DNA of 64,000 nt, from assembly GCA_036852015.1 (NCBI GenBank), contig JAANDG010000052.1, positions 124,001 to 188,000 of the forward strand, in the 5' to 3' direction. The DNA is from Pelodera strongyloides (taxonomy: Eukaryota > Nematoda > Chromadorea > Rhabditida > Rhabditidae). Position 1 is the first letter of the stretch, and the number at the start of each line of letters is the position of its first letter. Both the position numbers and the translations under genes were made by a program. The notes beneath the pieces are model-generated. The model saw only the letters and a list, made by a program, of their open reading frames with translations, was not told the DNA's origin and made no database searches. Below, piece after piece: positions 27,001 to 39,000 of this stretch.

Positions 27001-30000
27001 TTGGCTGCATTAGCTATCCAATTATCCTGCAAGTCACAGTTCAGATAACTGATCCGTGAAACATTTCGACTTTCAAGAAAACTAAATCATGGCAAATCCT
27101 AACTTCACGTTATTGTAGGCCTTTTATGCCTATTGAAGAAAGTGCACGGCGAAAAACATGTGACTGAAATAGTACGCCAAATATGGTCAAAGTTGTACAG
27201 AGTTCTTGAGCAGGTGAGGGATTTCATAAGTGGAAAATAAAATTAAAACTTAAGCCTAAAGGTGGCAAAAAATGCCTTCAAACGGTTGTAATTGAGTTTT
27301 TCTAAACATTTGAATAAAAATAAACCGTGTGAATATTTTCTATTTTCAGGCAATAATCGCCAACATTGTGGAATATTAAGTAGCAATCTTCACTGAAATC
27401 CGAAAAGTGTAGATATTTGATAAAGATTCAATAAATTTTTAACTTTCCTGTAACTTTGGATTTCCCCGTGCACGTACAAAAGCAAACGCAGAAAATAGCA
27501 AGGTGTGGCACGTTAAAAGTATTAATTTTAAAGCAGTATTGTACCTGGTTTAGGAAATTTGCATATGATACACATCATAACTTATGTTCCTATGGCATCT
27601 CCTATGTAAATTTGGCGCCGGAAGCTTGCCGGACGGGCACCAAATTTGCATAGGGTATATAGGATCTGCGTATCATATGCAATTTTCCTAAAGTAGGTAC
27701 AGTAAGGTGAAAGGCTTTAAACTATAAAAACTTCGCCTACCTTTATTTCGATAATTTCTTTTTTGATTGTCATCGCTCCATTTGTAGCCAGCGAGCCCAG
27801 TTGTGCATTTAGTTGTTGGTTCTAAACCAATAGTTCTTATACGATAAGAACAGATCAACAATGGAAAATATTGTGTAAAGTTACGGTATAGCATGTCAGA
27901 GCGTCAACTTCAAGAGACTACGTGTACTGGACTGGGATGTAATGAGATACAAAAAAATGTGTCTCATTTACTAAGGAACTAATGCAGGGCTGCTTTGTCA
28001 ATCACAGTAAAAATAAAAACGTACGAGCCTGCACTCTGCACCATTACATAGTGTACGAGTGAACCAATTTGGTGACGATTCACTGGTTTTTTCGTGGGCC
28101 AGACGTGACCACTTCATGACTATGTGGTGACCAAGTTTCATCGAAAACCGTTATCAACTGGTCGCCAAATGGTCCCCAAATATATGTACGGTGAAAACCA
28201 CTTGGTGACGGGTCAGCGACAGTTTTTCTGTGGTTTCTGGTTTTCTACCACTTTATACCGTATTGGTCACGAAGACTTACACATTGTTGTGCTTCTGACA
28301 AGTCATTCTCCAACCTTCGAATGAGCAACTCTTTATTTAGAACTGTCTGTTCGTGTATTGAAAGTTGATTGCGCAAGGCCATCACCTGGAAAGTTCATAG
28401 TTGTAATCAGGAAAGTGAAAACATGAAAGCGTGACTCGGCCATACCGCACACGCACACTGGCATACTAGTGTTTTTCGACAAGAAGCTAAAGATTTCTAC
28501 CTCAACATCAGGGATCAAGGATGTCAGAAAACAATCAATTTAATCAGAAGCTTTAGTGTACCGTAAAAGAAATTGGCATAGTTTATAAAACAAATATTTT
28601 GTGGCATGATCAATAAAGCTCTGCCAAAAAGTTCTGAGTGCCTCGGTAAAACAAGAAAGGAAAGAGAAAGAGAATGATTGGGTAAAACCAGTTGATTCTT
28701 CACGCTCTATCACACAATCAACGATGAAACAAGAACATAAATAGGGGAAGAACAGAAGGGAAAGTGACGGGTAAGCCTTGATTAAGGTTTCGTTTAAAGT
28801 GGTATGACACGTGGTTTTGAAACTTATGATGGACAACTGCACACAAGCTAATCCACTTATATACCATTCAATAAGAATAGAAATTTGGTCAGTATTCCAG
28901 TGAAGGCCGTACATGTTCATAGTGATATATTATTTTTCTACATAAACTGGTAGTTCTGTATACGTTTTCCGGAAAGTTAAAATAATTGCAAATGGTAAAA
29001 GAAAATAAATAAATAAATACATAAATAAATAAATAAAATAAAAGCTTATCATTGAAAATCCCCAGAAAGCTTTTGAGACTTAGAAAGAGTCTTAAAAAGT
29101 TTTAATTCCTCATGTGTAATCTGAAGCCACATTCATCTTGGGGAAATACGCCCAAGGGAGAAAATAGCGTTCAATTGTGAGAGTTGCAAGTAAAAAGGAG
29201 TATTCCCCCTCGGGGAGTTGGTGGTGAATGTTGTTTCTGCTCACCTCATCGGAATGTCTCGTGTCTTCGTCTTCAGAAATCGAACTGCCCAGTGAACTGT
29301 TATTCCCGGGGGAAACCGACTAAAAACAGACCAATAATCAATAAAATTCCGAATAAAAGGAATTATAATCGGGCATTAAGTTGTGCGTCCGTTTCTTGAA
29401 TAGACATTTAAATGCAATCACTTTCTACTGGGACAAATCAATATCGAAAATAAACCTAATGTTATGCAAGAGTTACGACTACTTATCAGTTGTGTTACCA
29501 AAACGATCGATTATGTATATCAGTATATCAAGAAGAAGATCCACTAAACTGCCAGGTATAGATAGCTACGCTACAAGAGATCATAAACAACAAGGTACAA
29601 ACTACAAACTACAAATAACTCAATAAATCGATAAATCAATCGATAAAACTTGCCCTCTTCTTGGAGAACCTCACGGCACTATTCATCTGATCGAGGAGAA
29701 TAGTCGACGTATCTAGCGCGTCACGAAGATGCGCCATGTCCGAACGCAACGCGGCGTTCTGAAAAAAATCGATAATTAAAAATCCAATCAATAACTTGAT
29801 CGACGAGCATGTTTCTGCGTCAATAACTCGATGTATTATCAAGTATGAAGTAAGGGACATGGGGTTGCAGTTGCAAATGAGTTTGAATAGGCGAACTTAC
29901 ATATAACTACAAATTGTAAACCCAGTTCCAGTTCTTGCAATGTGTTAATCACTACTGCAATTCAATACTAACAATTTGTGATAATGGCAAGTAATTAATA

Positions 30001-33000
30001 TACATCCTAAAAGAGACAATCAATACTTCGCAGCTAATGTGTGTCTCAATAAAATAAAATCGCTAATGATCGCTAGAGATTTGCCGAGCGGCGAATTACA
30101 ACAGCGAATTTGCTCTTTGAGTGAAAGGCGAGGAAAAAAGGCTCGTTTGGACAGGTTTCACTAAAAATGGCACTTATGTTTAAGTCATTAATTTAATTGC
30201 CTGGAAATAGAAAAACAATGTATTATGAGGGAGGGGTAGCTTAGTTACTGTAACTTTGTGCCTTGCCGTTTGCCTCTTGTACATAAGGTTATATTAATCC
30301 ATTTCAATGTTGTTTAGAGATTTATGTTATCCCTGTCTTAGGCAAATTCCTCATTGATAAACTTGCGGAAATTATCATTTTAATCAGTTTCCAAACTTTT
30401 AATAGAAGTGGAAAACACTTACCCGCTACGTTCTTCAATCAATAAAACAGAGTATAATAAAATACTTAGGTTAGTCAATATTGAAATAATATCGTAGATG
30501 TGCTAACAGCAACAACACTTTCGGTCACAGCTCAACTCTTGCACATAAGGACGGAGTATGACTGTACATGATAGATTTCAAGTAATACGTAAAATGACAA
30601 TTGGGGAACGCAGAAACAGAGTCGGAACAATCAAAATTACTAAAGATAAAAAGACATATTGTTCTGGAAATAAATCACATTAGTTAATGTGATTTTGCCC
30701 AACATGAATGATAATCAGTACGCTGTTATAATTGGTAGGAGAGGTGTAGACAGCGAGGAGACTTTTGAGAGAGAGAGAGAGGGAGAGAGAGAGAGAGGGA
30801 GAAAAGAAAGAAAGAGAGAGAGGGGGAGAGAGAGAGAGTGAAAGAGAAAGAAAGAGAGAAATGATAATTAAAGGGAGAGGGTGCGCGAGTTGGTAAGTGA
30901 TAGAACCTGATTGTGGTCATGCTATATCCTAAACACTGTTCTGCTAGTGTCAAATTAAATCATCACAATAATCATACGAGCTAATGTCACGGACAAGGCT
31001 ACTACACCTTGAAATCAATCCATAAACAAGTTTTCGATTTCTATTATCATTTTTTGTTTGGTGCATGTTTCGAGCTTGGTTGTATTGTTTTTTGGAAATA
31101 TTTATTGAAATGACGTCTATGTTACAATTACAACTCCATTCTTCTCCAAGTACAATAACAATGTCACTGACGAAAGCCCATCATTTTTACAATACTTCAC
31201 CAAAATGTAGTAGATTTTATTTTACTACTTCTTTCGAGTAAACTGTATTTGTATTTACGTAACTTGAAGTTTATTGTACTGTGCCTAGTGCTACAGAGCA
31301 TCGGCATGGCATGTGATACTGGTATTGTAAAATGTTATTTCACGAACTATTGCACGATGGTGACTTTTAAAAGTTCGTTGTCATTCGAAGAATATCATAT
31401 TAAAAAAAATTCTGCGTTCACAGAGGTCTCGTGCATAATCATAATAGTAGTGATATTTTCATAATAGTAGGGATAGTGAGAACTTTCCTGACTCTTATGA
31501 AAAAACACAACTTGACACCAAACAAGTGAGATCTTATTATATAAAGGAGAAGAGTTTACTTTTTTGTTTGAAGCCGCGTGTGGACGCAACGAAAATTAGA
31601 ATATCTAAAGGCTATAAAAGGAGAGCCGGAGCCCCGACTTGAGCAAGCAAAATTCGAATTTTGCTTCATGGGTTTTCAAGATACGTTGCAAGCGTTTCAC
31701 ATGTGTGGTCACTGATGTTCCTGGATTTTAGGCTTTGAAAGTCGCCTCAGGCGGCGATGGCCGCCTGGTAAATAATAAATAAGTGCTCAATCTACATACG
31801 AATAACATGTTTGCAATATTGTATGCAATATTTGCAAAACTTGAAATGCCTGTCACCATTACCTATACATTACGCTTGATTTCCATTGTTTTATTATCAA
31901 ATCACCTGTTTGCTAATCAACGACAACACGACGAGTTATATACTACTTTCTTTTCATCGTTTCATTGTGATGCACACCCTGTGTTGTTATTTAATAAATA
32001 AATAAATGTTTACCTCCTTGGCGAGGTCGAATTTCTCCCGAATGTTTTCTGGAACGGAATCCTCATCTTTCTGTTCTTCACTTGGGGTTCTACGGACAAA
32101 TTTCGCAGTTGCATCAGTGTCCGCGGTCTCGGTTTTACTACTTCCAGCCTGCAATGCGTAGAGTTGAGGAAATTTTCTTTGTGCGCTAAGATCCTCTGTA
32201 CATAATTATGCAAATGAACTACCGTATCTTCGTGGTGTGCTGTTTTGACAGTCGGCACAGCATCTTTCTGGATGCACATCATCATTCGTTGTAGATTAGC
32301 ACGGATCTCTTCCGGATCGAGGCTATCCACGGAACTCGTCTGAAACACAACTATAGTAACTAATAGAAAGTTGAATAAAATAAAATAATCTTTCGCAAAT
32401 GGCCTCTCTTAGGTTTTTTCTATTGTGACTACAACCTACACAACAGTGCAGTACCGTACACCTATGTAACATACAGTACCATCTGGAATTACAACTAAAG
32501 AACCTGTGAATGCCGTGCAGAAACGACTGCCGGCTGAGTGTTATTTGATGTATCCGCTGCCTGAAAATAAATGAGAACCAAAAATGAGAAACAATATAAT
32601 GAAAAGATTGAACATTTCATTTCATTCAGAAAAGCAGCAGGGAGAAATGTGGGATTCCCCCTATCTGTCCTTAAATGTTTAAATGTTTAAATGTTTATTA
32701 GACTCCTAGAAAGAGCCCTGAAGGCGTCGAGCAAGGGCTCATCGTCGAGCAAGGGCTCATCCGAAAAGGAATAAACTTTGACTTTGAGCACAATATTGAA
32801 ACAACTCTTGTATAGAGGAGCGCGCCTTCCAGGCGTAAAATATGAAATTATGTATTCATAGTGTAATATAAAACCCACTGTACGAACGCTTGTCGCCGAG
32901 TTATTTTGACTTCTCCTTAGGGGCGAGGAACGGGCAGAAATCTCATCTAAACATATGAAGATGTACACTTTGACATCTATCCGGCTGGATGAATTGGACT

Positions 33001-36000
33001 CCGGCCGCTTGCTTCTCTATGTTTCCAAGGCGTTATAGCGCAGCAAGTAGAGCGCTTGACTCTAAAGCAACATGTCGAGGGCTCGAACTTCGAACCACAC
33101 ACTGGTCAATGATTTTTGTACGTTTCATTTCCATTGTCGAAAACTTGCTAAAAAGGCTTCGTTGCGGACATCCATTCCTTCAAACTCTCCTCCTTTATAT
33201 AATTAAATTAACGTGAATCAGAAATCGTAATAACTCCACATAAAATGTAATGTGAAATGGTAGACTTGAAACATTGGTATTTGCGAGTTATTAAATCTAA
33301 CAAAGCTTAGTTAGTTTTCATCAGTCAATATTTGCCTTCAACAATTTTCCTTTTACGAATTAGAGTTTCATTGCTTTTTTCACTGTCAGGGGTCTTCATT
33401 ATCAAAGCTGACCGTCAAATCGAAAAATTTCAGAAAAGAAACGTTTTAACTGCGTTCTCGTGAACATAATATTAGATGAACAAAAAAATTAAATAAAACA
33501 TAGCATCTTACCGGCTAGTCGACTCGCACCGGCCGCAGCAAATTTCGCTCCTTCTAGCTCTTTGTCAATTAACAGTTGCTGCTTTTCCATCTCATAGCGG
33601 GCTAGCTCGGCGCACAACTAAAATGAAATTACTTCGTAAAAAAAAAAATAGGCATCAAAGAGACTCGATGTTAGTTGGTCATAGTAAGTCACCAACACAG
33701 CTCTACTGTTCCAACTATACCCTTACGTATGACAGAAAATGACATCGTCATAATAATTTATTGCATCAAATGAACAAAAAAATACAGTTAAATCAAGGGG
33801 AATTAACATATAATGAATGTGAGTGCTGTTCTCCAGCATACATTGCAAGGTTCGTGTAATGAGGTTCAAAATACGCATACCCGTCGGTTTGTCTCCCGAG
33901 ATCTTTCCAATTCATTGAGTAATCGTCTCTCTTCTTCAGCGTCAACATCTTCCATTGGTACAGTAACGGAAGTTTTTTCTTAAATTCACTTCATTTCTTT
34001 ATTTCTTTAGCATTTACTCAATTCCTTTGCCCACTTATTAGTTTATGGGGTATGCAAGTATTCCAAAAGATTATGTCAATACTACCGTATTTCCGCACGA
34101 AACCCGCATATATGTATACTATGGAAAATTAAAGAAATATTCTCGTGTAGCTCCAAGATACGGTAAATTTTCAGCATACTTGAAAACCCCATAAGTATTT
34201 ACTAAATCCTGAAATGTTGATACTGATACGATCACGTCGAGAGGACAGAGCAGAATTTCGGAATTTGTCAAATTTGTGCAATGAACGTAGGTGGGGGCCA
34301 CATTTGCCATCATCAGTCACATGGAATTATAAAATCTTGCAATAACCTCATGAAATGATGCCAACCCAAAAGCTGATTGAAAAAGTCATATTAAAATGTG
34401 AAGTGAACGCGCGAAAAGAAAAATAAGCTAATGGGGTTTCCAAAAAACATCCGGTGTGTTTCTGTCAATACTACCGTATTTCTGCACGAAACTTGCATAC
34501 ATAATATGAAAGAATATTCTCCTGCAGTTCCAAGATACAGTAAATTTTCACCATTCTTGGAAACCCCATTACGTACGGCCGCCGTGATTCTACAGTACCC
34601 ATCAAAGCACCAAATATCCTACCATAGAACAATTCCTTAGTGTCTTCTCTGTATTCTTCCCTAGCCTCTTTTCGATTTTTTGTCTCATTTCTAGTAGGAT
34701 TGGATGGATTTGATACTCCCACTTTTACGATGTCCACTTGATTCGGACGAAGCGGTCTTCTGTGAATACAACGTTTATAGAATCGTATTATATAAAAGAG
34801 TAACTGTAGCCTAATTTGCATACCGATGTGCGTTACGGAAATGACAAATTTTCGACAAATGGCATAAAAAGAATGTCGCAGCTCAATATCGAAGTATGCA
34901 TATGCAATTGCTTCCTATTATGTGAATTTATTATGATACGTTTGAAACTTTGTATACAAGTATGCCCATGCTAAACCAATCATATTTCCATGTAAGTCGC
35001 CTCAGGCGGCGTGAGCCGACTGGTACATATAACATATATACGTGTTTCCTAGGATTATCCTACAGTAGAAAATGATCCACATTTACGTATGATTCCAAAT
35101 TTGTAGAGTTCAATTGGCTGCCGATTGCGTCTCTAATCTTGCTTTTTTTCTAATTCCTAGCATTTTATGATGTTGTCTTACAGAAACTTATGATACTGTA
35201 ACTACTTCAATACTCTTTGCTAAGGCGAAACCAACGTCGGTTAGCTGATACATAGATAAGAAAGGACTCACATAGTCGCGTGCACATTGTACCCATGTCC
35301 ACCTCCAATGTTGATAGGAATTGTGGTTGTTTTTGGTCTTTCTTCCTTTTTGTGATGGGTCCTTAATCTGATTATTGTTGGTGCTGACGATGAGGCCTTT
35401 GTGGGTGTTGTTGTCCATGTAGACGTTGTGGGCGCTGAGCTTGCCGAAGTGGTCGAAGGGCCCTCACAAGGCACTATCCGGACATGGGGAACCTCACGAA
35501 ATGATCGATCTAAATATCAAGACTTCGGAACAATTGCCGAAACTACAGTAAAACCGTCGTTAGCCCGTCACCAAATGGTTTTTATCGAGAAAAAAAACAA
35601 TCTGGTGACCGGTTCGTGACCAGTTGGTGATGATTTTCGATGAAGTTTGGTACGTAAATCGGTAAATCTGTATGCAAAAAGGAAGAAACGTACCCGAGGA
35701 ACTTTTCTGACTAGAACTTCCTTGTGCATTTTGTTTTTGTTTCCCTTCCGCAGTGGATCTGATGATAATGTACGATCGGCGTGACGACTAAATATTTTGT
35801 GAATAAAACATTCGGAAAAAAATTATTCGTAATAATTCCCTTAAAAATAACACATTAAAAACTCGGCCTAGATGTTCGATAAGAAACTGATCAGAAGTAT
35901 GTGATATCCAGAAATCTCGAACTTTATGGCGTTGCTACTGCCTTTCATCGACCACAGTAAGGAGAAGAGAAAGATATTGGTAATTTGGCATACAATTTCA

Positions 36001-39000
36001 TCTGTAAACATAAAATTGTTCGAAAAATTGCTGAACCGGAAAAACATACAATGAAAGCGAATTTTCGATTAAAAGTAAAAAGTCATAATATACAGTACCT
36101 GACTCGGCAAACTACATTCGGCAGGACATCATTTCCCACGGTGAATTATCATTTAATCGTTTGACCGAGTGTAGTTTGTAACTTGGCTAATTGCCATTAG
36201 CCCGCGCGAATTTTCGATTAAAAGTAAAAAGTCATAATATACAGTACCTGACTCGGCAAACTACATTCGGCAGGACATCATTTCCCACGGTGAATTATCA
36301 TTTAATCGTTTGACCGAGTGTAGTTTGTAACTTGGCTAATTGCCATTAGCCCGCGCGAATTTCGATTAAAAAGTAAAAGTCATAATATACAGTACCTGAC
36401 TCGGCAAACTACATTCGGCAGGACATCATTTCCCACGGTGAATTATCATTTAATCGTTTGACCGAGTGTAGTTTGTAACTTGGCTAATTGCCATTAGCCC
36501 GCGCGAATTTTCGATTAAAAGTAAAAAGTCATAATATACAGTACCTGACTCGGCGCAGCTCCTCCCCTAGAACGAATTTCAGCAAAAAGGGCACGGCGTT
36601 CACGTACCAAACCGGTCGGAATCTGAAAAAACTTCCCTTTTATTGTTAATTTGAAACAAAAAAGAGTGTGTGTATAGTATTATAAATCCTGAAATTTCCA
36701 ATTATAGCATAATAAGTCTTATAAAGTACTAATTAAAGGGATAGGTTCATCTCAAATCACCCCTCTTTTTATTGTTTTTATTAATAATAGCACAAGTATC
36801 ATTCACAATGAAAAGTAAATCAATCACAGAACAATACGCCTCGCAGAAGAAGCTACCTTTATTGGAAACTGGGTGATCGGAAGCTAAAATCTAAACGCAA
36901 AAACTTATACCGTACACAGATCGCGCGGGCTAATGGCAATTAGCCAAGTTACAAACTACATTCGGCAGGACATCATTTCCCACGGTGAATTATCATTTAA
37001 TCGTTTGACCGAGTGTAGTTTGTAACTTGGCTAATTGCCATTAGCCCGCGCGATCTGTGTACGGTATTAGTTTTTGCGTTTAGATTTTGGCTACCGATCA
37101 CCTAGATTCCAATAAAGAAAGCTTCTTCTGCGAGGCGCATGGTTCTGTGATTGATCTAATTCTCATTGTGGATGATATGTGTGCTATTATTAATAAAAAC
37201 AATAAAAAGAGAGGTGATTTGAGATGAACCTATCCCTTTAAAGGGAGAGGCCCACGAGAAAAAAACTTTTGTTCGATTTACTTGCACAGAATGTCCCGAA
37301 TTTCAGAAATGTTACTGTGAAATCCGCATTTCTTTGCACCTAGAACTCACAGAGTTACTCCTCGGCAAACAGTTCGGCCAGTTACCGTAGTCAGGAAAGC
37401 TTTTATGGTTTATATCCACCCATTAGCATTCTTTCTGTTCATAGTAATGGTTAAACGAATGAAGATCATTCCTACGATTATAACAAGGCGTTTCCAATAC
37501 AGTAGTGCCCTAAAAGCGCAAAATTGTTTCTGACTACGGTACCTGGCCGAACTGTTTGCCGGGGAATATCTCTGTGAGTTCTAGCTGCAAAGAAATGTGG
37601 TTTTCACAGTAACATTTCTGAAATTCCGGACATTCTGTGCAAATAAATTAAGGGAAACTTTTTTCTCGTGAGCCTCTCCCTTTAACAGTGCAAAAAACAC
37701 TTTGTTTTCTTGAACTGTCAGCAGAAATATTGTGACCTTAGGCTTAGGCTTAGGCTTAGGCTTAGGCTTCATACCGCTCGAGAATTTGGAACTCGTCGTC
37801 TACTCTGCTCAGGATCTCTACAGAACAATCTATAAGCTTTGTCCTCATAAGCGTCCCCCTCTTTTTAAATTTTTTAAGTTGAACACTGTACCTAACCACA
37901 CTTGAACAAATATTTAACAATGTTACATGTTATTTATTAATTATCATATATAAAAAGAATACAAACTTCTGATTCCTCCTGTAGATCGGTCATTTCATAA
38001 ACGGATAAATTGGCGGCAGAAATAGATGAAATTGATCTTTTATAGGGACTGAATTGAGATGAGAATATAGGCCCGTCCCAGGAAAACCCACCTCTGAAAT
38101 TAGAAACAAATTGACTGGCTAATTAGCTAATTGGGTAATTAAATGCGCTAATTAGCTAATTAAATCAGCTCATTAGCTAATGAACAAAAACAACATTAAC
38201 TATAAAACTGGTTATGCTTGCCTAAATGTTTACGGGGGACGGCCGTGAAGTAAAATTAAAATGTCAATAATCGACTTTTCGTTACCGCACGCAAATGTTA
38301 GTGCAACCAGATCAGATGGTTCTTAAGATTCTGCGATGTTAAAGCGTTTTTGAAACACATCGAGAACACCAGCAATCTTATGCAGCCTATACAAATGCAC
38401 ATAAATTATAATAATAAATCGAGCTAAATCCGAGCAAATTAGCATAAATACGTCAGAATTCAGTTCTCCACTATGCGTATTCATTTCACAAACCGGCCGG
38501 TATTTCGCTTTAAAGGATCAGCACAAATCACCTAACGTTCGAATAATCACATTAATTGAAAATACCAAAATCAAAAGTAAAGAAATAGATACGATGGTCC
38601 GTGGCAAGAGAAAGTGCGGCTTTTTTACTCTTCCAAAGCGAGCGTTTTATGCAAATCAGTGTGAGAGAGCCACAATTTTTGATCGAAAATCAATGCGAAA
38701 TAAATAAAGTTAGTGCGAGACGAGGGGCGCAAACTATCTATTTTGCTGAAGGAAAGGAGGAGATAAAAATTCTATTTGTATAAATGGTGGGCCCGAAAAT
38801 TTTAATTTATTCTGAATATGACTACTGACTACTTACATGTCCTTTTTATTACGTAAGAAAAAGACATAACTGATAACATTTCAGAATCTGGAGTAAGCAA
38901 CGACTAAAGTATGTAAGTTCCTCTAAATACATTGCACTTTGCATAAGAACGATATAAATAAATAAATATTAAGCAATCTGCAAGATTTAGAAGGATTATT

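Noticed and set aside
33029..33203. tRNA gene
   Set aside because: The box sequences are tRNA-like but the anticodon arm does not pair properly; it is a SINE head.
36057..36548. CRISPR-like array
   Set aside because: The units are complete tandem copies with no variable spacers, and the DNA is animal.
36545..36622. Alternative frame of exon 4 (FRPVWYVNAVPFLLKFV)
   Set aside because: It is open, but it forces a weak acceptor for exon 6 and a shortened exon 3. The frame IPTGLVRERR joins all neighbours with good sites.
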